The notes below the pieces were generated by a model, which worked only from the letters and a program-made list of their open reading frames with translations, was not told the origin of the DNA and ran no database searches. Positions 9,413 to 15,382 of a stretch of DNA of 15,382 bases are shown here, piece by piece. The DNA is from an uncultured Eubacteriales bacterium (GTDB lineage: Bacteria; Bacillota_A; Clostridia; Christensenellales; Aristaeellaceae): the NCBI GenBank assembly GCA_902766515.1, contig CACXEB010000337.1, forward strand, positions 1 to 15,382. The letters run 5' to 3'. The translations under genes were made by a program, and so were the position numbers. Position 1 is the first letter of the stretch. Each line of letters opens with the position of its first letter.

Positions 9413-10465
9413 TCAGGGCCGGTCGTTGACCAGCATGATTTTCCCGTGCACCTCGCCGGGATGGTGATACAGGGCAAAGGCCGCGGCGGCCTCCCGCATC
9501 GGGAAGGTGCGGAAGATAAACGACGGGTCAAACTTCAGCTCCCCGCTGGCAAAGCACTGGGCGGTCAGCGTCCACTCCCGGCCCGGGAAGGGGGCGGAGT
9601 AGCTCATCCAGCTCCCGGTCAGGGTAAACTCCTTCCGGTTCAGGTTTTCCCATTCGGCGGGGGTGAAGGTCATGTCCGTATGGGGCGTACCGATAAAGCA
9701 GAGCTGCGCCTTGTTGCCGGCCAGGGCGAAGGCCATCTTCATGGTCACGGGGCTGCCGGCGGCCTCCAGCACGGCGTCAAAGCCCCGCCCGTCCGTAAGC
9801 GCCCGGGCCTGATCCATAAAGCCGGGATCCCGGGTATTGACGGTCTCATGGGCGCCCATGCGCCGCGCGAGCGCCAGGCGGCTGTCGTCCAGGTCAAACG
9901 CCACGATGCGGTGCGCGCCGAGGATGCGCGCCCACTGCAGGGTAAACACCCCGATGGTGCCCAAGCCCAGCACCGCCACCGTGCCGCCGCCCCGGAAGCC
10001 CGCGTGCAGCAGCCCGTGGAGCGCCACGGTGGACGGCTCAAACATGGCCGCCTGCTCATAGGGCACCGACGGATCATAGGGAATCGCGTTGGCCTCGGGC
10101 ATCACGACGTAGTCGGCAAAGCTGCCCTGCTGGCGGCTACCGATAAAGGAGTAATGCCGGCACAGGGAAAAATCGCCGCGCTGGCAGTCCGCGCACTTCA
10201 TGCAGGGGATCAGCGGCGCGCCGCTGACGGTGTCCCCCACTTTGACCCGGGTGACGCCCTCGCCGGTTTCCACCACGTCCCCGCTGAACTCATGCCCCAG
10301 CACGATGGGATAGAAGTGCGCGCCGTGGTGGAGCACCCGGGGCACGTCGCTGCCGCAGATGCCGGTGGCCCGCACGCGGACCTTCACCTGGCCCGGGCCG
10401 CACACCGGCGTTTCCCAGTCAGTATAGCGCAGGTCTTCGTTGCCGTACAATACAGCCGCTTTCAA
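9413..10465 (-). CDS. Zinc polyol dehydrogenase, galactitol-1-phosphate 5-dehydrogenase-like
   Basis: This 350-aa medium-chain zinc dehydrogenase resembles GatD of E. coli (galactitol-1-phosphate to tagatose-6-phosphate), down to ATGICGSDVPR, GAHFYPIVLGHEFSG, SFIGSRQQGSFADY and GSWMSYSAPFPGREW. Catalytic zinc residues are C37, H58, E59 and E143; structural zinc cysteines are C88, C91, C94 and C102. The Rossmann motif GLGTIG (167-172) is followed by D191 at the end of the next strand, the usual mark of NAD+ preference. It begins with TTG: the frame closes just upstream, the family starts at MKAA, and a GGGGGG ribosome site lies 8 bases before. The TTG overlaps the kinase stop (TTGA), so translation is probably coupled. 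No galactitol PTS genes are seen, so a free alditol may be the substrate rather than a phosphate. Confidence 0.88.
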   Translation of the reverse strand: MKAAVLYGNEDLRYTDWETPVCGPGQVKVRVRATGICGSDVPRVLHHGAHFYPIVLGHEFSGDVVETGEGVTRVKVGDTVSGAPLIPCMKCADCQRGDFSLCRHYSFIGSRQQGSFADYVVMPEANAIPYDPSVPYEQAAMFEPSTVALHGLLHAGFRGGGTVAVLGLGTIGVFTLQWARILGAHRIVAFDLDDSRLALARRMGAHETVNTRDPGFMDQARALTDGRGFDAVLEAAGSPVTMKMAFALAGNKAQLCFIGTPHTDMTFTPAEWENLNRKEFTLTGSWMSYSAPFPGREWTLTAQCFASGELKFDPSFIFRTFPMREAAAAFALYHHPGEVHGKIMLVNDRP

Positions 10466-11946
10466 ATGTCATTCCCCCCTGTCATCATGGGCTTCAGCCG
10501 CTCGTACAGCTGAAGGTAATCCTGATAGCCGCGCGCGTAGACCGCGCGGTGCGCCGCGTCCGGGCGATGGACCCGCCGCACGGCCACCGTACCGGCCACC
10601 GCTTCCTCAAAGCTCCCGTACACGCCCGCGCCCACGCCGGCTAGGATGGCCGCGCCGAGCACCGTGGCGGTATCGCTGGCGGGCACCTCGATGACCGTGT
10701 CCGTGACGTCGCTCTTGATCTGCGTCCAGACCAGGCTGTTGGCGCTGCCGCCCGTCGCCCGCATGACGCGCACCCGCGCGCCCGCCTGCCGGGCGGTCTC
10801 CAGGTTGTGCAGCAGGGCGTAGGCCGTGCCCTCCATCACCGCGCGGATCATGTGCGCCCGGGTATGCGCATAGGTCAGGCCGAAAAACACGCCCTTCGCG
10901 TCCGGATTCCAGATCGGGCTGCGCTCCCCCGCCAGGTAGGGCAGGAAAAGCAGGCCGCCGCTGCCCGGCGGCACGGTCCGGGCCAGATCGCTCATCTCCT
11001 CAAAGGACAGCTCCGGGCAGACCGTCTGGCGCAGCCATTTGAGCGCGCCGCCGCCCCCCGTCGTGCCGCCCTGCAGCAGGTACCGGTCCGGGACCACGTG
11101 CCGGCCCAGGATCAGCCGGGGATCGCCGGCGCAGGCATCCATGCACACGCTCATGCCGCCCGCCTGACCGCCCTGCTCCTGGGTCTGGCCGGGATCAATG
11201 ACCCCCACGCCCAGGGTCGCGCAGGCCGCGTCCAGGCCGCCGGCCACGACCGGGGTACCGGGCAGCAGGCCCGTCTGCGCCGCGGCCGCCGCCGTGACCG
11301 CGCCCGCGACGGCGTGGCAGTGCAGGATATCCGGCAGCAGGGAAGGCCGCAGACCGAGGCGCCTGATCGCCTCAGGGTCCCACGCGCCGCCGCGCATGGA
11401 GAAGCACTGGAGCCCATAGCCCTGGGACAGGTCCTGCGTCACCCGGCCCGTCAGCCGGTACACGATAAAACTGTTGGACTGCAGGATCCACCGGGCGCGC
11501 TCATAGACCTCCGGCCGGTGCCGCCGGTACCAGAGGATCTTGGGCAGCGTATAGCCCGGCTGCAGCGGGTTCATGCCGACGCGGAACCACTCCTCCTCCG
11601 GCATGCATGACCGCATTTCCTCGCAGGCGTCCTGGGCGCGGGTATCCGTCCAGATGGGCGTGGGCGCCAGGACGCGCCCCTCCCCGTCCACCGCCACGGC
11701 TGCCCAGCTCTGGCCGTCCACGCCGACCGCCGCGATGTCCTCCGGGGGGACCGCTTCCGCAACGCGCCGGACCGCCCGGCACACGCCCTCCCACCAGTCG
11801 TCCGGCCGCTGCTCGGCCCAGCCCGGCGCGGGATAGCTGACGCCGTAAGCCTCCGTCTCCTGGGCGGCCAGCCGCCCGTCCGGGGCAAACAGCGCGGCCC
11901 GGCAGCCGGAGGTGCCGATATCCACGCCCAGCAGATACCGGCTCAT
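10462..11946 (-). CDS. FGGY-family carbohydrate kinase (xylulokinase-like)
   Basis: This 494-aa FGGY kinase has the N-terminal ATP-fold motif YLLGVDIGTSGCRAALF (4-20), VGVDGQSW (74-81), the catalytic aspartate D239 in AGGLDAACATLGVG, and the C-terminal LPYLAGERSPIWNPDAKGVF and ATGGSANSLVWTQI. The overall pattern is closest to XylB, but the loop after the catalytic Asp (QEQGGQAGGMSV, 256-267) differs from the SLGTSG of xylulokinase, so the sugar may be another ketose such as tagatose, fuculose or ribulose. It phosphorylates a free ketose in the cytoplasm. Its ATG overlaps the aldolase stop (ATGA) and its stop overlaps the dehydrogenase TTG, so the three genes form a tightly coupled unit and probably act in sequence. 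The start is set by this overlap and AAAGGCGG just upstream. Confidence 0.9.
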   Translation of the reverse strand: MSRYLLGVDIGTSGCRAALFAPDGRLAAQETEAYGVSYPAPGWAEQRPDDWWEGVCRAVRRVAEAVPPEDIAAVGVDGQSWAAVAVDGEGRVLAPTPIWTDTRAQDACEEMRSCMPEEEWFRVGMNPLQPGYTLPKILWYRRHRPEVYERARWILQSNSFIVYRLTGRVTQDLSQGYGLQCFSMRGGAWDPEAIRRLGLRPSLLPDILHCHAVAGAVTAAAAAQTGLLPGTPVVAGGLDAACATLGVGVIDPGQTQEQGGQAGGMSVCMDACAGDPRLILGRHVVPDRYLLQGGTTGGGGALKWLRQTVCPELSFEEMSDLARTVPPGSGGLLFLPYLAGERSPIWNPDAKGVFFGLTYAHTRAHMIRAVMEGTAYALLHNLETARQAGARVRVMRATGGSANSLVWTQIKSDVTDTVIEVPASDTATVLGAAILAGVGAGVYGSFEEAVAGTVAVRRVHRPDAAHRAVYARGYQDYLQLYERLKPMMTGGNDI

Positions 11947-12788
11947 GCGTCCGCCTTTCCCGCGCTGCCGCACACCCGGATCAGGTGCGCCGCCTTTTCC
12001 TTCACGGCTTCGCGGCCCGCGGACAGGTATTTCTTCGGGTCATAGGCGTCCGGCTGGGCCGCGAGCGCCTCGCGGACCGCCCGGCTGAACGCGACGCGCA
12101 GGTCCGTCGCGTAATTGACCTTGCAGATGCCCCTGAGGACGCACGCCCGCACCGTATCGTCCGGCACGCCGCTCGTCCCGTGCAGGACCAGCGGCACGCT
12201 GACCAGCGCGCGGATGGCGCTCAGCCGCCCGAGGTCCAGCCGGGGCTCGGCCTTATAGATGCCGTGCGCCGTGCCGATGGCGGGCGCCAGGGAGAAGATG
12301 CCCGTCCGCTCGACGAAGCGGACCGCCTGCGCCGGATCCGTATACTGGATGCCCGCGGCATGGCCGTCCTCCTTGCCGCCCACGGTGCCCAGTTCCGCCT
12401 CCACGGGCGTATTGCCGGCCATCTCCACCACCTGCCGCGTCAGCGCGACGTTTTCCTCGAAGGGCAGCAGGGAGCCGTCGATCATCAGGGAGGTATAGCC
12501 CGCCTTCCGGCAGCGCACGGCCAGCTCATAGCTGCTGCCGTGGTCCAGGTGCAGGGCCACCGGGACGCTGGCCCGTTCCGCCAAGGCCCGCACCGCGCCG
12601 GCGAAGGCCTCGGGCGGGGCGTACTTCAGCGTGCCCGGGGTCGTCTGGATCATCACGGGCGCACGGGCCTCCTCGGCCGCTTCGATGACGGCCTGGATCA
12701 TTTCCAGGTTTTCCACATTGAACGCCCCGACGGCGTAGCGGCCCGCCTGCGCATTCATCAGCATGGCGGCGGAAGATACGAAGCCCAT
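11943..12788 (-). CDS. Class II ketose-(bis)phosphate aldolase, GatY/KbaY-like
   Basis: This 281-aa enzyme is a zinc-dependent class II aldolase of the tagatose-1,6-bisphosphate (GatY/KbaY) branch. D82 and H83 in ALHLDHGSSYE, H175 in IGTAHGIYK and H203 in VLHGTSGVP match the catalytic Asp and the three zinc histidines. E132 in VEAELGTVGGKEDG and the ending DPKKYLSAGREAVKEKAAHL (250-269) with RVCGS are also GatY-like. It cleaves a ketose phosphate to DHAP and an aldehyde. Beside an FGGY kinase that makes a ketose monophosphate, with no second kinase visible, a ketose-1-phosphate is a reasonable substrate; tagatose- or fructose-bisphosphate are the alternatives. The start MGFVSS is set by ACGGAGG 7 bases upstream. 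It begins 95 bases after the regulator gene and overlaps the kinase start by 4 bases. Confidence 0.9.
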   Translation of the reverse strand: MGFVSSAAMLMNAQAGRYAVGAFNVENLEMIQAVIEAAEEARAPVMIQTTPGTLKYAPPEAFAGAVRALAERASVPVALHLDHGSSYELAVRCRKAGYTSLMIDGSLLPFEENVALTRQVVEMAGNTPVEAELGTVGGKEDGHAAGIQYTDPAQAVRFVERTGIFSLAPAIGTAHGIYKAEPRLDLGRLSAIRALVSVPLVLHGTSGVPDDTVRACVLRGICKVNYATDLRVAFSRAVREALAAQPDAYDPKKYLSAGREAVKEKAAHLIRVCGSAGKADA

Positions 12789-12810
12789 AGCGTTGCCTCC
12801 GTAAAAGATT

Positions 12811-12823
12811 TCTTTCCGAAAGA
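12811..12823. promoter_or_regulatory. Candidate LacI-family operator before the aldolase gene
   Basis: TCTTTCCGAAAGA is a perfect palindrome with 6-base arms around one centre base. It lies 23 bases upstream of the aldolase start and just after the regulator gene. It overlaps a direct repeat of AAAGATTTC (12804-12812 and 12819-12827). The CCGAAA half recurs inside the regulator's own promoter spacer (13941-13946), and TTTGCGAAA occurs between the divergent promoters near 1992-2000. The operator role is inferred from place and symmetry only. Confidence 0.35.
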
Positions 12824-12830
12824 TTTCATG

Positions 12831-12849
12831 CCGGAAAACGTGGTTCCGG
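12831..12849. repeat. Inverted repeat between regulator and aldolase genes
   Basis: CCGGAA-AACGTGG-TTCCGG forms a 6-base stem with a 7-base loop in the 95-base gap. No T-run follows on the minus strand, so it is a weak terminator at best. It may be an mRNA processing or attenuating hairpin, or a second protein-binding site. Confidence 0.35.
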
Positions 12850-12883
12850 GAGATCGCGTTCCATTGACTGCCCCGCGCCGCGG

Positions 12884-13906
12884 CTACCGCCTGTTCCGGC
12901 CCAGGGGGCGCACCGAGGTGCCCCGGGTGAGCTGGGTGGACAGGGTGACCACCCGGTGGGAGATCCGCTCCCGCTCGGACAGCAGGTCCAGGATCAGCTT
13001 GGCGCACTCCTGGCCGATGCTCAGCTGCGGCTGGTGGATGAGCGTGAGGTCCGGGAACAGGTTGCCGAACATTTCCAGCTTGTCAAACCCGATGACCGAC
13101 AGGTCCTCCGGCACCCGGATGCCCATGCTCTGCAGCGCCAGCATGCCGCCCAGCGTCATCTCGAAATTGGTGATGAACAGGGCCGTGGGCCGGTTTTCCA
13201 GGCTCATCAGCTCCTGCACCGCCTGGTAGCCGCCGTTCAGCGTATAGTCGCCGTAGCGGATGTCGCCGGGGTCCGGCGTGATGCCCGCGCCGCGCAGGGA
13301 ATTCAGGTAGCCCTCCAGGCGGCAGTCCGTCGTGTACAGGCTGCGGTTGCCCAGCACCAGGCCGATATGCCGGTGCCCGGCGTCCAGCAGCTCCTGGATC
13401 GCCTTTTCCGACGCGCGCACGTTGTCGATCACCACCGCGCTCACCTGCCCGTCCAGGGCGGCGATCAGCCGGTCAACCAGCACCACGGGCACGTTGGCCT
13501 CCATGGCCGCTTTCAGGTGGGCGCCGGTGCAGTCCGTCGGCATGTTGATGAAGCCGTCCACATGGCGGTTGAGCAGGAACTGCACCGCCTCCTTCTCCCG
13601 CCTTGGATCGCTACGGCAGTCGCAGACGATGACCGCGTAGTTGTGCCGCCGCAGCATGTCCTCCATGGACGAGATGATGGACGTGATGAAGGCGTTGCTC
13701 AATTCCGGGATGACCACGCCGATCGCGCGGGAGCGGTGCGTCTTCAGGCTGCGGGCCACCTCGTTGGGCGCAAAGCGCAGCCGCTTCGCCGCCTCCTCGA
13801 TGAGGACGCGGTTCTTTTCCCGGACCGTGCCGCCGTTGAAATACTTGGAGATCGTCGCCAATCCCAGTCCGGTTTCCTGGGCGAGATCCTTCATGGTTGC
13901 CGCCAA
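12884..13906 (-). CDS. LacI-family transcriptional regulator
   Basis: This 340-aa protein has the full LacI architecture: helix-turn-helix TMKDLAQETGLGLATISKYF (residues 4-23), the hinge helix NEVARSLKTHRS (48-59), then a periplasmic-binding-protein-like sensor domain beginning AIGVVIPELSNAF. It is likely to repress the following aldolase-kinase-dehydrogenase genes, and perhaps the araM/GH42 unit, until a sugar or sugar phosphate binds. The start is probably TTG at 13906, which gives the usual LacI N-terminus and follows AGGAGG by 10 bases; an in-frame ATG at 13927 would place that ribosome site inside the coding sequence. It has its own promoter, lies 95 bases before the aldolase gene on the same strand, and may be co-transcribed with it. 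The sensor gives no clear clue to the sugar. Confidence 0.92.
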   Translation of the reverse strand: MAATMKDLAQETGLGLATISKYFNGGTVREKNRVLIEEAAKRLRFAPNEVARSLKTHRSRAIGVVIPELSNAFITSIISSMEDMLRRHNYAVIVCDCRSDPRREKEAVQFLLNRHVDGFINMPTDCTGAHLKAAMEANVPVVLVDRLIAALDGQVSAVVIDNVRASEKAIQELLDAGHRHIGLVLGNRSLYTTDCRLEGYLNSLRGAGITPDPGDIRYGDYTLNGGYQAVQELMSLENRPTALFITNFEMTLGGMLALQSMGIRVPEDLSVIGFDKLEMFGNLFPDLTLIHQPQLSIGQECAKLILDLLSERERISHRVVTLSTQLTRGTSVRPLGRNRR

Positions 13907-13932
13907 GCCTGACTCACCTCCTGCCATCTGTC

Positions 13933-13962
13933 ATCATATACCGAAACTCAGCGTTCTGGCAA
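13933..13962 (-). promoter_or_regulatory. Promoter of the LacI-family regulator
   Basis: On the minus strand TTGCCA (13962-13957) and TATGAT (13938-13933) are 18 bases apart, both good matches to consensus. The spacer contains TTTCGG, which matches half of the palindrome before the aldolase gene, so autoregulation is possible. Transcription would begin about 20 bases before the TTG start. Confidence 0.6.
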
Positions 13963-14012
13963 GCGTCCGGGAGAAAATACGGATAAAATGCACCGCGTCC
14001 GCCGCCGGCGCG

Positions 14013-14834
14013 TTATATGTGGTTGGGGCTTGGGGCGGTTTCCGTTTCCAGCGTCCCCTCATAGATCCGGCCCCCGGCGTGGATGAATCCCCAGATCCGC
14101 CGGTCGGGGCCGACGCGGAGGAAATTGCGGCCGATGTCCGTGAGGTGTTCCAGGTCCATCAGCAGGAGCAGGTTGCTGCCCCCGGCCTCCGGGTTCCTGC
14201 GGTTGATGTGGTCCTCCGTCACGCTCATGACATAGACGCTGTCGCGGATTTTGATGTACACCGCCGGCTCCTCATAGATGGGATCGTCGACCAGCGGCGA
14301 ATCATCCCCGGCCGGCCGCTGCAGGGCCTGGGCGCGGCAGAAATGGTCGAGGTAGATGTGGACGTTCACAAAGCCGTTGTAGTAGGTCCAGGCGATCTTC
14401 CTGCCCGTCAGGTCGCAGGTCAGGCAGTGGCGCTTCCAGGGCAGGGGCCGGCCGTCCCGCTTGACCGCGCCGAAGTCGTACTCGCTGCGGGCCAGTTGGG
14501 GCCGGGCCGGATACGCGCCGAAGACGGTGCGCACGCGGGTGACCAGGTCGTTTTCCTCGTCCAGGATCAGGGTGACGCAGCAGTATCCCCGGTCGTCCGG
14601 CGCCTCATAGGCGATCAGGCGGAGGGTGCCGTTCATGGTCAGGCTGCCGTAGCGCAGCCACCGCGCCTGACCGTCCGCGCCGCAGCGCAGCAGGTCCTCC
14701 CCGGTGGAAAACGTGTACAGCTCCTCCTCGCCCGTGTCATAGACGATATGCAGGGCCTTGCCGGCCAGCGTGTAATCCAGCGTGCGGATAAAGCGTTTTT
14801 CCGCGATTTCGCGGGGCGTGGGGACCTGGCTCAC
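14013..14834 (-). CDS. MoaF-like protein
   Basis: This 273-aa protein resembles the MoaF family in length and layout: two small beta-rich, lipocalin-like halves. The N half (about 15-130) contains GKALHIVYDTGEEELYTF. The C half (about 135-262) contains KIAWTYYNGFVNVHIYLDHF (146-165), AVYIKIRDSVYVMSVTED (191-208) and DLEHLTDIGRNFL (227-239). MoaF is named after a Klebsiella gene of the monoamine regulon; the link to molybdenum cofactor synthesis is poorly supported, and no moa/moe genes are here. The start is GTG at 14834, fixed by AGGAG 7 bases upstream. It follows the NTF2-like gene by 32 bases and precedes the regulator gene by about 105 bases. Its link to the sugar locus is unclear. The family call rests on motif resemblance recalled without a search. 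Confidence 0.65.
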   Translation of the reverse strand: MSQVPTPREIAEKRFIRTLDYTLAGKALHIVYDTGEEELYTFSTGEDLLRCGADGQARWLRYGSLTMNGTLRLIAYEAPDDRGYCCVTLILDEENDLVTRVRTVFGAYPARPQLARSEYDFGAVKRDGRPLPWKRHCLTCDLTGRKIAWTYYNGFVNVHIYLDHFCRAQALQRPAGDDSPLVDDPIYEEPAVYIKIRDSVYVMSVTEDHINRRNPEAGGSNLLLLMDLEHLTDIGRNFLRVGPDRRIWGFIHAGGRIYEGTLETETAPSPNHI

Positions 14835-14866
14835 GGCGTTTCTCCTTTTCTGATGGCTCAGGCGCG

Positions 14867-15382
14867 TCAGCGGATCTCCTCCACAAAGTTGACCCGCTCC
14901 GCGTCCTCCTTTGTGACATCCAGCGCTTCCCACCGGATCGTCCGCTCCAGCCCGGCGTAGTCGCTGATTCGGACGGAGCAGAGCAGGCCGTCCGCGCCGC
15001 GCTCGTAGGCAGCGATGCCGGACATGGCGATGCGCCCGCGCTCCTCGCGCCCGGCGCGGGACACGATGTGCACCCATTCGATCACGCAGTTCCGGCCGTC
15101 GTCGGTCAGGGTCTCGTACCGCATGCTGACGCAGCGCGGGATGTACTGCGCCATGGCGCGGTACTTGTCCCGGACCGCCTCGCGGGTCAGCGCCGGCTCC
15201 CGGCCGGGCTCCAGCGGCTCATAGCCGCCGAAGCGGCAGCTGTCGGACATGCAGGCCATGATGCGGCCCACGTCCGCGGCGGGATACGTGTGCAGGCCCG
15301 CGTAATATTCCCGCACCGCCCCGGTCAGCAGGCCGGTCTCCCCCTTCTCCAGGTGGGTGGACGGAAACATCGGCGCGCGGTA
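14867..15382 (-). CDS. NTF2/SnoaL-like fold protein, N-terminus outside the window
   Basis: About 170 residues are visible and the frame is open to the window edge. An ATG at 15370 exists but has no ribosome site in the 12 bases available, so the true start is probably beyond the window. The pattern fits an NTF2/SnoaL-like alpha+beta cone: an N-terminal helix (AVREYYAGLHTYPAADVGRI), a segment DSCRFGGYEPLEPGR, a helix TREAVRDKYRAMAQYIP, and C-terminal strands with NCVIEWVHIVSRAG and RIAMSGIAAYERG. Proteins of this fold are small-molecule hydrolases, isomerases or binding proteins. It is followed 32 bases later by the MoaF-like gene, so the two probably form one unit. The substrate is unknown and the fold is inferred from pattern. 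Confidence 0.6.
   Translation of the reverse strand, partial: YRAPMFPSTHLEKGETGLLTGAVREYYAGLHTYPAADVGRIMACMSDSCRFGGYEPLEPGREPALTREAVRDKYRAMAQYIPRCVSMRYETLTDDGRNCVIEWVHIVSRAGREERGRIAMSGIAAYERGADGLLCSVRISDYAGLERTIRWEALDVTKEDAERVNFVEEIR

Noticed and set aside
8103..9467. 454-codon open frame on the plus strand
   Set aside because: It is antisense to the aldo/keto reductase and fucU, which have full catalytic motifs and ribosome sites. Other long antisense frames, such as 2472-3803 minus, 3876-5240 minus and 11985-13229 plus, are rejected for the same reason.
12831..12849. Intrinsic terminator between regulator and aldolase
   Set aside because: The stem is only 6 bases and no T-run follows on the minus strand.
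13985..14012. Terminator after the MoaF-like gene
   Set aside because: A GCGCC/GGTGC pairing with a 12-base loop is followed by ATTTTAT. The stem is too short and contains a wobble pair, so I do not call it.

Overview
This is a GC-rich chromosomal stretch with strong Shine-Dalgarno sites (AAGGAGG type) and consensus sigma-A promoters. It holds a compact sugar-degradation locus and a double-glycine leader peptide. The mix suggests a gut- or rumen-type member of the Clostridia (Bacillota); the genus cannot be told from this sequence.

Layout. Bases 1-210 carry three small hairpins and no gene I can support. A 75-residue double-glycine leader peptide lies on the minus strand (289-516) with a clear intrinsic terminator (211-248). 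Divergent from it is an inositol-monophosphatase-family phosphatase (803-1594, plus) with its own promoter. A conserved-looking but unrecognised 106-aa protein (1610-1930, minus) and an AraM/EgsA-type glycerol-1-phosphate dehydrogenase (2127-3341, plus) are divergent, and each has a good promoter in the 196-base gap between them. The dehydrogenase is followed by a GH42 beta-galactosidase (3396-5444). That gene converges on the end of a long minus-strand gene series with a 14-base overlap.

The minus-strand series, in order of transcription, is: LacI-family regulator (13906-12884), class II GatY/KbaY-type aldolase, XylB-like FGGY sugar kinase, GatD-like zinc polyol dehydrogenase, aldo/keto reductase, FucU-type mutarotase, GH31 alpha-glycosidase (ending at 5431). 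Aldolase to kinase and kinase to dehydrogenase both overlap by 4 bases. Upstream, on the same strand, are a MoaF-like protein (14834-14013) and an NTF2/SnoaL-like protein cut by the window end.

How the genes may work together (inference). GH42 and GH31 would release galactose-like or other monosaccharides and FucU would equilibrate their anomers. No aldose isomerase is present. Instead an aldose-reductase-type AKR sits beside a polyol dehydrogenase, a ketose kinase and a ketose-phosphate aldolase. This order suggests aldose -> alditol -> ketose -> ketose phosphate -> DHAP + aldehyde, a reduce-then-oxidise bypass of the isomerase step. The cofactor-site residues of both oxidoreductases look NAD(H)-type, which would make the bypass redox-neutral. 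No transporter is in the window, so the sugar must enter through a system encoded elsewhere. The two most interesting items are this pathway and the repeat-bearing leader peptide, which has no visible maturation or export genes beside it.
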